From: Lycorma delicatula
Taxonomy: Eukaryota > Arthropoda > Insecta > Hemiptera > Fulgoridae
Direction: 5' to 3'
Length of the DNA stretch: 64,000 nucleotides
Assembly (NCBI RefSeq): GCF_047948215.1
Contig: NC_134464.1
Coordinates: 5,528,001-5,592,000 of the forward strand
The notes under the pieces were generated by a model. It was not told where the DNA came from. It did no database searches and saw only the letters and a list, made by a program, of their open reading frames with translations. Below, in pieces: positions 1 through 10,439 of this stretch (positions within the stretch are counted from its first letter, which is position 1; the number at the start of each line of letters is the position of its first letter). Position numbers and translations under genes: made by a program.

Positions 1-163
1 TTTTTAATTAATCACAAAATTGTTAGTTTTTGCTTGGAAAAAGTTTATCGGCATACATACATTTATTATTTACATAGAATCATATTTTTGATACTGATGT
101 TTGGAAAATCACATCTAAACGGTGTCTATTTTTATTTATGCATTGTTGTAAGCATTTCAGAAA

Positions 164-935
164 TTAGCCTCCACTAGCAGGTCTCAATTCAGTAGCAGGT
201 CTCTGACAGTTTGAACAATTTGTTGACAAATACTGACCTTCAATTCAACTAATGTATGAGAATTGGACTCTTGTACAACAGTTACAGTAACACCATTTTG
301 TTTTAAAAGATATGGACCGATGATGCAATTCTTCCCAAACACACACCAAACATCTTATAGGCTGTGCATTGGTTTTTGGTGGATTTCTCAGGGATTATCA
401 GCAGCCCACCCAGTAGTAACAATTCTGCTTATTAACTGCAACACTGAGGTGAAAATGAACTTCTTCACTCATCAACAAGACAATTTTCATTTTTTCATAA
501 AGTGACATTGCAGGTGCAAAATTCAATCACTGTGGGTAATCTGTTTCTTTCATCTCCTGCACCACCAGCAACTTGTACAGATGAAAATGTAGTTTTTCAT
601 ATAAAATAAGCCTCACTGAGCAATTGCTGATTTGAAGTTCCACAGCATGTCTCTGAGCAAACCATCCTGGACTTTAAAAATACTGTTCCAACTTTTTCCA
701 TATTTTCTGGAGTGTGTACGGTCATGGGGCACCTGGTGGTTTGTTTTTCTCCAATGAGCATCCTGAATGAACATTATTAACCCGATGTAATATTGTTTTA
801 TGGGTGGGAGCAGTCATTTTGGTGGATGTGAAAGCTGCATTAAAACTCACATTGAATAATAGTCACTGATTCTTCACAAAACAGTCAAATGCAATAACAT
901 GGTGCCTAAATGGAGCCACTTTCAGACGGCTCCAT
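164..935 (-). pseudogene. DUF4817/Tc3-like transposase relic, copy 1
   Basis: Read on the minus strand, a Tc1/mariner-related transposase with an N-terminal DUF4817 helix-turn-helix can be followed through several frames. The likely start is the ATG at 935-933 (MEPSESG). Recognisable pieces in order: HVIAFDCFVKN (helix-turn-helix), VELQISNCSVRLILYEKLHF, LYKLLVVQEMKETDYPQ and NKQNCYYW. A stop falls near 166. Stops and frameshifts interrupt it, so it is not functional. It is shorter than the two other copies in the window. No terminal repeats were found. The forward-strand reading frame at 263-505 is only its shadow. Confidence 0.72.
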
Positions 936-1880
936 GATGGTGACTTAAAAGTGAATTACTATGAACAAAGGAACAGAATGCCCCCACCTGCACTACTCTC
1001 CCACTCCTACTGGCCTAATACTAGCAATTTCAAAAACATCCTATTTCTCTGCCCCACTGTGTAATATTCATATTGCTTTTGCTTTTGTAGGCCTATACTG
1101 CCATAATAAGCTAAAAGGACATATTTTAATGTACACTACTTTTGAGTTACAGAACTGCAATATTTACTAAATTCAGTTCTCTGATGTTTATAACTGTAAT
1201 AAATTTATACAAACTCAATAAATAATGAATGAAATTGAACAAGATTGACATCCAATGTTTTATATTTTTATTGTTTTGTATTAGAGTATTTAATAAAATA
1301 AATCTTTATAGCTAATTTTTTTGAGTCTGAGGACCACAAAAATGTTTGAGGTGAACCACATATTGAAGACCCATGTTCTATAAAAAAATTAATAGTACAA
1401 AACATTACATAGTAACTTAAAAATTACATTCACATAATACATTTAAAAATTAATAAGCTAAAGGTAATTTAAATAGGTTTAATATATGTAACGTGAAACA
1501 TTTAATTGATAACAACTATGCAATTATTATTATCAGTGTGAAAATTAGCTATAGATTTAAAACAGCCACAAACTAATAATAAATTTCCACAATTTAAAAT
1601 TTATATTAAGATGTGTAATATGAATACCAAATCTCATACATATTTACATAGATCTTTTACAAAAAACTGCCTTGCATTTTTCTTAGTACACTTAAAGACC
1701 ATCTATCTTATTGAGAAATCTATAACCTAATACAACTATAAATGAATAATTGAATTAAAACTAGTACGGACAAATATCTTCTTTTTTAAAAATTAGGTTT
1801 TGTTTTACAATGAGAGCAAATATACAAAGAGCTTATTTATAAAACATACTGCCCTTTGTCATGTTCCATCAAGAGAGCAA
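936..1880. other. AT-rich spacer
   Basis: No gene, repeat or element boundary recognised. Short forward reading frames here have no family resemblance. Confidence 0.5.
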
Positions 1881-1904
1881 TATATATATATATATATATA
1901 TATT
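1881..1904. repeat. TA microsatellite
   Basis: About 12 AT units just upstream of the palindromic block and the 5' terminal repeat of the element that follows. Confidence 0.9.
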
Positions 1905-1933
1905 ATTTTTCTAAAATCAATCCTTTCAAGACA

Positions 1934-1998
1934 GTGATCCATGGATCCATGGATCACCTCTCCATAGTGCAGAGGTGATCCATGTCACCTCTGCACTA
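1934..1998. repeat. Perfect palindrome followed by a perfect hairpin
   Basis: Positions 1934-1957 form a perfect 24-bp palindrome built on ATGGATCCAT. Directly after it, 1965-1978 (TAGTGCAGAGGTGA) pairs perfectly with 1985-1998 around a 6-base loop. The words GATCCATG and TCACCTC are used in both structures, so the block looks built by local inverted duplication. It sits between the TA repeat and the 5' terminal inverted repeat. Confidence 0.85.
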
Positions 1999-2008
1999 AT
2001 AATATAAA

Positions 2009-2081
2009 TTCAAATATACATAATTCAACTTATCCACCCAAGTACAGATATAAGACTTTTACCTTATTTGTACATTTATAA
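2009..2081 (+). repeat. Left terminal inverted repeat
   Basis: Pairs with 4562-4636. A 3-base gap near 2056 and a few substitutions separate the two arms. Confidence 0.75.
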
Positions 2082-2089
2082 TTTTTTAA

Positions 2090-2223
2090 GAAAGTACTTT
2101 CACGGAATCCCACATCATCAGTCTTGTGATATTTATAAAATTTTAATCGTTTAATTATTTACTATGTAATTTTATCAATTTCACACAACTGATGATGCAG
2201 GATTCTCCAAAAGTACTTCGTGA
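2090..2223. repeat. MITE-like palindrome inside the element
   Basis: The arm at 2090-2129 and the reverse complement of 2181-2223 match over about 40 bp (AAGTACTTT, GAATCC, CATCATCAGT, TGTGA shared). The loop is about 50 bp of AT-rich DNA. It starts immediately inside the left terminal repeat, so it is either a nested miniature element or a subterminal hairpin. No matching structure is seen at the right end. Confidence 0.6.
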
Positions 2224-2695
2224 AAAATTACACTGATAAGACATAATTTTTGTTTTCTAACATGCAATATATGATTTTAATCTGTTTTTTGATGCTGAAA
2301 ACAAATATGAACTCAGAATCTTTCTATCACTCACCATTTTTGAAACATTTAAAAATTTTAATTAAAGGATTATTTTTTTCATTTTTCAACGTATAGTTAG
2401 AATTTTAAGCTCTTATATTGTATTTTGTTAGCTCATTTTTTTATTGTTTAACTTTGTTAATATAATTTTTAAGCTATAAATAAAGAATTACTAGACAAAG
2501 AACTAAATAATATCATAGTCACATATTATGACATCATATCTAATACTGAAGAGTGAGCCTTAATGGACAAGATTAATCATGTCTGTGCAGGTCAAAACAT
2601 AGCTGTGTTGTTTTTATTAAGCACTGGATTTAGGAATGAATTAATTTTGCTTTGTCTAATTGCTTTCTTAAGTTTGTTAACAGTGCAGTGTCATA

Positions 2696-4360
2696 ATGCC
2701 CCGAAATTATGTAAGTGATGTTGATGCCTTTTGTTATGTATGTAGCGAGTTTACCGTAACATCAAATATAAAAAAAAACATTATACCTTTAATTAAAAAA
2801 GCATATCATTTGTACTTTCAGTGTAAAATTGGTGATCAGGATAAGACGTGGGCTCCTCATATAGTACGCACTAATTGTTCTATATATTTAAGAGAATGGC
2901 TGAAAGGTACGTGGAAGGCTTTGCCATTTGGTGTACCTTTGGTTTTGTATGAACCAAAGGATCATGTAACAGATCATTACTTTTGCTTAACAAGTGTGTC
3001 TGGAATTTCTAAAAAATCTAAACATACTGCAAAATATCTTTCACTGAGTCTGCAATCAGGCCTGTACCTCACAGTGAAATTATTTCAATTCCTGAGCCAC
3101 CTGTGAATGTATGTTTTGAAAGCAGCTATGAAGAATTAGCAGTACTGAAGACAACAATGATTTTGATTTTAAATTATCTTCCAAAAAGCCACATCTTATA
3201 TCACAAGTTGAATTAAATGGCTTGGTTAGGGATTTAAATTATCAAAAAATCAAACTGAACTGTTGGGATCAAGACTGCAAGGTTGGAATTTACTTCAAAA
3301 AAATACAAAAATTTCAGGCTTTCAAAGCTCACAAAAAGAACTTTCTTAGTACTTTATTGATGAAAATAATTTTGTTTATTGCACAAATATTGATGAGCTT
3401 ATATGTTGCACTTAGGACAAGTTCATAAACTTGAGGGCTGGTGCCTTTTCACAGATTCGTCCAAGCATAGTTTATAATGGTTCTACTACACAACAGTAAA
3501 AAATATCTTTTGATACCAATCGCACATGGTATTAATTTGAAAGAAACATACAATGTGCTGAAAGACATTCTTGAAAAAATAAATTATAAAAAACATAGCT
3601 GGAACATATGTGGTGATTTGAAAGTTATAGCTATTTTGTTACGCATGCAGTTAGGTGTACATGTATTAAGTATATGTGTTTTCTTTGCGAATGGGACAGC
3701 CGAGTTAGAGATAAACATTATGTTACCAAAGAGTGAGAGAAACGAGACAACTTATCTCCAAATGGGAAAAAATATTATTCATGAAATGTTAGTTCAACCA
3801 AAAAAATATGTTTACCCCTCTTACATATCAAGCTAGGAATAATGAAAAATTTTGTGAAAACAAAGAAGAAGGCAAGTCATGGATTTTTGTAAATGAGGCA
3901 GAAATTTCTGAATGTAAGCGAGGGAAAAATTAATGAAGGAATATTTGTTGGTCCTCAAATAAGAGAGTTGGTCAAAGATGATATATTTTACTCAATGTTA
4001 AGTAATGTAGAAAGTGCAGCTCGGGCTTCATTTAAAGATGTTCACAAAAATATGACTATTATCACGATATTAATCAACTTCTTACTTCTAATCAACTTCT
4101 TACTTAATACAGAGCTGTGGTTTGTAATATGTCTTTGAAAATAAATTTCCTCCATTCACATCTGGATTTTTTCCCGGACAACCTTGGAGACCTAAGTGAC
4201 GAACACGGTGGGTGAAAGTTTCCACCAAGACATTTCAGTGATGGAAAGCCCCTATAAAGGGAAATGGAATATTAACATGCTAGCCAATTACTGTTGGACA
4301 TTAATTCGGGATGTGCCTGAGGCTATTCATAAAAGAGAAGCATCAGCGAAATCAATCTAA
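2696..4360 (+). pseudogene. Decayed copy of an uncharacterised multicopy insect gene
   Basis: ATG at 2696 opens a frame starting MPRNYVSDVDAFCYVC. Homology to a family I know only as uncharacterised multicopy proteins of insects and other invertebrates continues through several frames. Markers in order: a Cys-x2-Cys near residue 13 and an ITS-like Cys later (a small zinc-binding N-terminus, perhaps ZAD-like); WLKGTW; HVTDHYFCLT; LVRDLNYQK; a core with NICGDLKV at 3600; FLNVSEGKINEGIFVGPQIR at 3900; and a tail from 4120 with NMSLKINFLHSHLDFFP, then GKWNINMLANYCWTL near 4270. A stop follows near 4360. Frameshifts near 3100, 3230, 3690 and 3840 and an internal deletion break it. Its place between terminal inverted repeats suggests it is transposon-borne. 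No DDE or other catalytic motif can be assigned. Confidence 0.7.
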
Positions 4361-4561
4361 CACAGGCATGGCCAAACAAAATTATAAATTTTACAGATCT
4401 TAACTATATTTTCCCTTAATTTTTTTTTAAGCATAATTTATTTAAAGCAAAGGGTGATAGCAAAATTGCATTTACAGATATGTAATGTACACAAAAAAGC
4501 AATTCTAGAAATGGTATCACACAGAGAAATTTTGAAAAAACTTTTTTTTTGTCTATCAGAG

Positions 4562-4634
4562 TTATAAATATACAAATAAGGTAAGAGTTGTTTTATATCT
4601 GCACTTGGGTGAATTAAGTTGAATTATATATATC

Positions 4635-4636
<2 letters not shown>
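4562..4636 (-). repeat. Right terminal inverted repeat
   Basis: Reverse complement of 2009-2081, including ACCTTATTTGTA and CACCCAAGTGCAGATATAA. Confidence 0.75.

Positions 4637-4674
<38 letters not shown>
4637..4674. repeat. TA microsatellite
   Basis: TA units that directly abut the right terminal repeat of the preceding element. Confidence 0.9.
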
Positions 4675-4677
<3 letters not shown>

Positions 4678-5198
4678 TTTACTGTAAAAAAAAAACAATA
4701 TTCTCACAAAAAAAAGCATAATTAACAACCTGTTACTTACTTTGAACATGCACCACACAATGTTTGAATGTAAATTCGTGAGTTTTTCTCCCCTTTCTTG
4801 TACTAAAAAAAATAAATAAAAAATAATAATAACAATAAAATAATATTATAATTAACAAAAGGATTTTACAGAAAAAGTCTCTATTGTGAAACAATATCAT
4901 ATTAAATAGAACATGATAACTATTTAAATGGTTAAACCAGGTAACATGATTGTAGAATACATTGGACATTTATTGGTATACAGTGGTACCTCAGTATATG
5001 TCCAATTCAGAATACATCCTATTTGGACATGACAAATTTTGCTCAGTATAAGACTTCTGTTCGGTATACAACATAAATTATTTGTGTGAATTTTGTCATT
5101 TTTAAATAATTATCAGAGAGAAAAAATTAAATTAAAAATCAATTATATTTGAAGCTGATGTATTATTAACAGACTGATCATACAAATTAGGATATCAT

Positions 5199-8052
5199 TT
5201 TTTTTTTTTTGTCTTCATTCATTTGACTGGTTTGATGCAGCTCTCCAAGATTCCCTATCTAGTGCTAGTCGTTTCATTTCACTATACCCTCTACATCCTA
5301 CATCCCTAACAATTTGTTTTACATATTCCAAAAGTGGCCTGCCTACACAATTTTTTCCTTCTACCTGTCCTTCCAATATTAAAGCGACTATTCCAGGATG
5401 CCTTAGTATGTGGCCTATAAATCTGTCGTCTCTTCTTTTAACTATATTTTTCCAAATGCTTCTTTCTTCATCTATTTGTCGCAATACCTCTTTATTTGTC
5501 ACTTTATCCAACCATCTGATTTTTAACATTCTCCTATAGCACCACATTTCAAAAGCTTCTAATCTTTTCTTCTCAGATACTCCAATTGTCCAAGTTTCAC
5601 TTCCATATAAAGCGACACTCCAAACATATACTTTCAAAAATCTTTTCCTGACATTTAAATTAATTTTTGACGTAAACAAATTATATTTCTTACTGAAGGC
5701 TCGTTTCGCTTGTGCTATTCGGCATTTTATATCGCTCCTGCTTCGTCCATCTTTAGTAATTTTACTTCCCAAATAACAAAATTCTCCTACCTCCATAATC
5801 TTTTCTCGTCCTACTTTTATATTCACTGATCCTACTTTATTTGTACTACATTTCATTACGTTGGTATTGTTCTTGTTTATTTTCATGCTGTAGTTTTGTG
5901 TAGGACTTCGGCCATGGCATTCACTGTTTCTTCTAAATCTTTTTACTCAGTTAGAATTACTATATCATCAGCAAATCATAGCATCTTTATCTATTCACCT
6001 TGTACTGTTACTCCGGATCTAAATTTTTCTTTAACATCATTAATTACTAGTTCTATGTAACAATTAAAAAGTAACGGGGATAGGGAACATCCTTGTCAGA
6101 CTCCTTCTTTCTTACGTTCTTCAATTATTACTGTTGGCATTTGGTTCCGGTAAATGTTAGCAATTGTTCTTCTACCTTTATACTTGAACCCTAAATTTTT
6201 TAAAATGCTGAACATTTTATTCCAGGTTATGTTATCAAATTCCTTTTCTAAGTCTATAAATGCCATGTATGTTGGTTTGTTTTTCTTTAATCTTCCTTCT
6301 ACTCTTAATCTGAGTGCTAAAACTGCTTCCCATGTCCTTGGTCTTCTCCTAACACTTCTTCCACTCTCCTCTCAATTCTTCTGTACAGAATTCTAGTTAA
6401 GATTTTTGATACTTAAGTAATTAAGCTAATTGTTCTGTATTCTTTACATTTATCTGCTCCTGTTTCTTTGGTATCATGACAATAACACTCTTTTTTGAAA
6501 TCTGACAGAAATTCCTCTTTTTTGTAAATATTACATACCAGTTTGTACAATCTATCTACCGATTCCTCACCTGCACTGCACAGAAATTCTGCAGGTATCC
6601 CATCTATCTTAGTAGCCTTTCTAACATTCAAATCCCTGCTTTTTAATGCTGTAATAAATTTCAATCTCAGTATTATATCTCTCTTTTCATCCTCTTCAAC
6701 TTCCTCTATTACACCAGTCTCTAATTCATTTCTTCCATATAACTCTTAATACATTCCATTCACCTATCAACCTTTTTTTCATATAACACATCAGTTTACC
6801 ATCTTTGTTAAACACATTATTTGATTTTAATTTATGTACCCCAAAATTTTCCTTAACTTTCCTGTATGCTCCGTCTATTTTACCAATGTTCATTTCTCTT
6901 TCCACTTCTGAACACATTTCTTTAATCCACTCTTCTTTTGCCAGTTCGCAATTCCTGTTTATAGCATTTCTTAATTGCCGATAGTTCCTTTTACTTTCTT
7001 CATCACTAGCATTCTTATATTTTCTACGTTCATCCATCAGCTGCAATATATCGTCTGAAACCCAAGGTTTTCTACTAGTTCTCTTTATTCCGCCTAAGTT
7101 TGCTTCTGCTGATTTAAGAATTTCCTTTTTAACATTCTTCCATTCTTCTTCTACATTTTCTACCTTTTTTTTTTACTCAGACCTCTTGCGATGTCCTCCT
7201 CAAAAAGCTTCTTTACCTCCTCTTCCTCAAGCTTCTCTAAATTCCACCGATTCATCTCACACCTTTTCTTTAGGTTTTTAAACCCCAATCTAAATTTCAT
7301 TATCACCAAATTATGGTCGCTATCAATGTCTGCTCCAGGGTAAGTTTTGCAGTCAACGAGTTGATTTCTAAATCTTTGCTTAACCGTGATATAATCTATC
7401 TGATACCTTGCAGTATCGCCTGGCTTTTTCCAAGTGTATATTCTTCTATTATGATTTTTAAATTGGGTGTTGGCAATTATTATATTATACTTCGTGCAAA
7501 ACTCTATAAGTCGGTCCCCTCTTTCATTCCTTTTGCCCAGCCCGTATTCACCCACTATATTTCCTTCCTTGCCTTTTCCAATGCTTGCATTCCAATCTCC
7601 AACTATTATTAAATTTTCATCTCCTTTTACGTGTTTAATAGCTTCATCAATCTCTTCGTATACACACTCTACCTCATCATTATCATGGGCGCTTGTAGGC
7701 ATATAGATGTTAACAATTTGTCAGTTTAGGTTTTGATTTTATCCTTATTACAATGATTCTATCGCTATGCGTTTTGAAATACTCTACTCTCTTCCCTATC
7801 TTCTTGTTATTATGAAACCTACTCCTGCCTGCCCATTATTTGAAGCTGAGTTAATTAATCTAAAATCACCTGACCAAAAGTCGCCTTCCTCTTTCCACCG
7901 AACCTCACTAATTCCTACTACATCTACATTTATCCTATCCATTTCCCTTTTTAAATTTTCTAGCCTACCAACCTTCTTTAAACTTCTAACATTCCACGCT
8001 CCGACTCGTAGAATGTTATTTTTTAATTTTCTGGCGACCCCTTCCTTAGTAG
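5199..8052 (-). mobile_element. RTE-type LINE, copy 1, with 10-bp target duplication
   Basis: A non-LTR retrotransposon of 2,854 bp in minus orientation, with a 12-base A tail (T run at 5199-5210). The host word AGGATATCAT occurs at 5189-5198 and again at 8053-8062 and is the target-site duplication. The element encodes an apurinic-type endonuclease then a reverse transcriptase. The 5' end lacks a leader, so it is 5' truncated or starts just before the endonuclease. The insertion lies inside a Tigger element. I call it RTE-type from the endonuclease-RT layout and C-terminal domain; the exact clade is not certain. Confidence 0.85.
5215..7046 (-). pseudogene. LINE copy 1: reverse transcriptase and C-terminal domain
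   Basis: Homology runs from 7046 to 5215 through several frames. In order: a linker (KENFGVHKLKSNNV), RT finger motifs (KATKIDGIPAEFL; FKKECYCHDTKETGADKCKE then YRTISLIT), and a palm core in broken frames with FADD at about 5963-5974 after a stop. The C-terminal 223-residue block is intact: EFCYLGSKITKDG, KAF-type helix, SVALYGSETWT, FEMWCYRRMLKIRW, RFIGHILRHPG, and ends SWRAASNQSNE. Stops between 6413 and 5887 make it non-functional. Confidence 0.82.
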
Positions 8053-8062
8053 AGGATATCAT
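7160..8062 (-). pseudogene. LINE copy 1: endonuclease domain
   Basis: Apurinic-type endonuclease read from about 8062 down to 7160. Visible motifs: VGAWNVRSL (metal-binding Asn), SEVRW (catalytic Glu), IVGDWNASIG (Asp/Asn pair), RYQIDYI, and GADIDSDHNLVI (catalytic SDH). A frame change lies between 7796 and 7702, and the frame closes with KKKR at 7160. The first Met codon (MISS) is supplied by the duplicated host target, not by the element. Confidence 0.8.
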
Positions 8063-8518
8063 ATAACAAAATATAACCGCAAAACAGGAGGCAGTAAAGT
8101 TTATTCCATTTGGTTTGTTAATTTAGAATCTATCATTCATTAGGTTACATTTATATTTTACAAATTAATTATTTTAAATAAGCCAGTGAATATTTTTTAT
8201 AAACTTCTAGGAAATCGTTTAAATGTTATTCATGACTGATTATTTGTTACATACTTTGCTTAATAATAGCTGAATTTAAACCATAAATATAATACATTGC
8301 ACTGAACAGCATGCTCACATTCACGAGCACTGTATTGCAACGCATGCGCAATATTGATGATTAGGGTGAGGATATAGACGCGAGTAGGATACGGTACTGT
8401 AATCGGTTGAATGTCAGTATAGTTGGTGCTATATAAGTGAACAATATTTGTTCTATAATGTTTTGTTATTTTCTCCTGATTTTGATTTTTAAATAAAATT
8501 TTATTATTTTTATTAATC
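8063..8518 (+). other. Probable Tigger 5' leader
   Basis: No coding signal. It is assigned to the Tigger copy only because it lies between the LINE insertion point and the Tigger start codon. Confidence 0.4.
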
Positions 8519-9385
8519 ATGGAATGTAAAATGCTAAATGAAAAGAAACACAAAACTAAAAAAGACTAGGATCACTATGGAATTGAAAAAAGAGATTGCT
8601 GAAAAATATGGAGGTGGCGTATCCACAACTTAACTGCTGCATATCATGTATACTGAGAACGATGATACGGACAATTGTGAAAAATAAAAACATTATTAAA
8701 TATGCTAACATTGCCAAGGAAGTTAAATCAATTTCTAAACAAAGATCGGAAACATTACAGCAAGTTGAGAAATTGCTTTTGCTTTGGATAACTGAAAAAC
8801 AGTGTGGCAATAGCGTATCAGAAGCAATTACTTGCGAGAAAGCTAAAATGATACATTCCATCTCATGAAAAATCAAGCAGGAACTAGCCAGGAAAGCGAG
8901 GTATTTAAAGCCAGCCATGGTTGGTTTGTGAATTTCAAAAGGACCAGTATTCACAGTGTTGTGCAGCATAGAGAAGGAGCTAGTGACAATAAAGTTGCCG
9001 CTAATGAATTTATTAAAACAGTTTGGGGAGTTGTGGAAAGTGAGTGTTTTATTCCCCAAAAAGTTTTCAATTATGATGAAACTAGACTGTTTTAGAAGAA
9101 AATGCCAAACAGGACCAATATCACACAAGAAGAGAAGTCATTGCCAGGGCAAAAGCCAATGAAGTATAGGCTAACTCTCTTATTCTGTGGCAATGCTAGT
9201 GGGGATTGCAAAATGGAGTCTTTATTGATCTACCACTCTGAAAACCTGGGGGCATTTAAAAAACATAATGTTGTCCAGAAGTGTCAGCTGTCTGTGATGT
9301 GGAGATCAAATAGCAAGGATTGGGTAATGAGGCAATATTTCAGTGAATGGTTTAATATTGTGATTGGGCCAAGTGTAACATGTTT
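8519..9385 (+). pseudogene. Tigger-type transposase, N-terminal half
   Basis: The reading begins at the ATG at 8519 (MECKMLNEKKHKTKK) and shifts frame soon after. It then shows the CENP-B-like DNA-binding region (MELKKEIAEKYGGG; NIAKEVKSISKQRSETLQQ), the second helix-turn-helix (ASHGWFVNFKRTSIHSV) and the start of the DDE domain (FNYDETRLF, first catalytic Asp present; KPMKYRLTLLFCGNASGD; HSENLGAFKKHNV; EWFN). It ends before the second catalytic Asp. In-frame stops near 8630 and 9094 and frameshifts make it a relic. Confidence 0.8.
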
Positions 9386-9690
9386 ATTTTTTTAAAAATA
9401 TTGCTGAATATCACTCCAATGGTATTTCAGCCCAATACCAACTTGCAGCTTTAATATTTTGTGTACAAGCTTTTTAAAATTTTGACTTTTCAAACATTTT
9501 CAGACCTTTATACAAAAATCGTTACATATCACCCGATAAATATAATTGAATATAATCGTTAAAGATCATATTGTAGGAATTACACCAAAAAGTGAAGTAA
9601 TAATTTTTATTTAAAATTAGATTTGCCACAATTTGAGCCCAAAACAGTTTTTCTAGCTTTAATATTTTACAAAGTACAAGCTTTTTAAAT
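9386..9690 (-). repeat. Interspersed repeat, inverted partner of 14630-14940
   Basis: The reverse complement matches 14630-14940. Shared words include TTGGAGTGATATTCAG, GTTTTGGGCTCAAATTG, TTGGGCTGAAAT and AAAAAGCTTGTA. Two related sub-units are visible. It begins exactly where Tigger similarity ends. Confidence 0.6.
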
Positions 9691-9900
9691 TATGTCTACT
9701 AGTTACTATTTGAATCTGTAATATTTAGACAGTTTTTGTTGAATATACCCAGTTAATAATTAAATAAAATGCAGTTAACATTTAAACAAAAGTAACTTCA
9801 TTAAAGATAATCTATTTGAGCGTAAAATAAAGTTTTGAAATATACTGATACATAGAAAATAATGAGAACAAAACTCTTGTTTGTATAATAACTGATAACT
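9690..9900. other. AT-rich spacer
   Basis: No feature recognised. Confidence 0.4.
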
Positions 9901-10400
9901 GTTTATAGTTCACAGACAACTTCATTGTTCACAGTGACCTTTGCAGTGACAAAGTGAAGTGCAGGCAAGTGCAATCTTTTTAGAACAACAATCTTTAAAG
10001 CAGAGGAGTTCAGCCTTTCAATTGCACTTGATTAATTCCCTGCAGTTTTTACTTGGTTCTGGAATGGACATCCAAATTGATTGCCAAGTTTCTCTATTTA
10101 GTTTTCCTCCAAATTTTGCTGGAGTAGGTGCATCTTGAAACAATTTCCAACTCTTTAGCCAGATACTGAGCTTAGCTAGATAGATTGAAAAATACACTGA
10201 TTTGTGTGTTGATGAGGCCATTCTGTGTGGGTGGTAGACTATGCATCATCTTCTCTTATTGTTCTTCTGCAAAGAGATCCTCTCCGAACTTGTAGACACT
10301 TACAAGTTCTGTGATACCATCGTACATAATGCATATGAATGCAAGACACACTTTGGTATTTTTAACACTCTCTTCCATCATGTTTGAGCTATACAGCATC
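9900..10400 (-). pseudogene. Relic of a Cys-rich multicopy insect ORF
   Basis: On the minus strand, pieces in different frames read in order: AFICIMYDGITELV near 10340, FGEDLFAEEQ, HSLPPTQNGLI near 10220, and near 10020 ELIKCNCK, then LACTSLCHCKGHCEQ. This order (upstream region, LPPT word, then a C-x-C Cys-rich tail) resembles a family of repeated uncharacterised insect proteins with a Cys-rich C-terminus. Heavily frameshifted. Which transposon, if any, carries the family is unknown to me. Confidence 0.42.
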
Positions 10401-10439
10401 ATTCAAACAAAATATTTTAAGGTTGTTGGTGCTGATTGC

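Larger units (their letters stand above)
2009..4636 (+). mobile_element. TIR-bounded element carrying an uncharacterised gene
   Basis: Positions 2009-2081 and the reverse complement of 4562-4636 align over about 73 bp with few differences. Shared words, in order, include ATAATTCAACTTA, CACCCAAGT, CAGATATAA and TTACCTTATTTGTA. These are terminal inverted repeats of a roughly 2.6-kb element whose body is the gene at 2696-4360. The right repeat runs straight into a TA microsatellite; the left one lies about 100 bp from one. No target duplication can be defined because of the flanking AT repeats. The superfamily is unknown to me. Confidence 0.68.
4984..9385 (+). mobile_element. Tigger/pogo element split by a LINE, 3' half missing
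   Basis: At 4984 the sequence CAGTGGTACCTCAGTATA, preceded by TA, is the typical pogo/Tigger terminal repeat and target dinucleotide. About 215 bp of 5' end follow, then the LINE at 5199-8052, then 5' leader (8063-8518) and the transposase reading (8519 onward). Sequence related to Tigger stops near 9385, where an unrelated interspersed repeat begins, so the second half of the transposase and the 3' terminal repeat are absent. That both flanks of the LINE belong to one Tigger copy is inferred from order and orientation. Confidence 0.65.

Noticed and set aside
263..505. Forward open frame of 80 codons
   Set aside because: It is the reverse-strand shadow of the DUF4817 transposase relic at 164-935.
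3222..4138. Three separate small genes
   Set aside because: They are frame pieces of one decayed gene; the order of family words runs straight through them.
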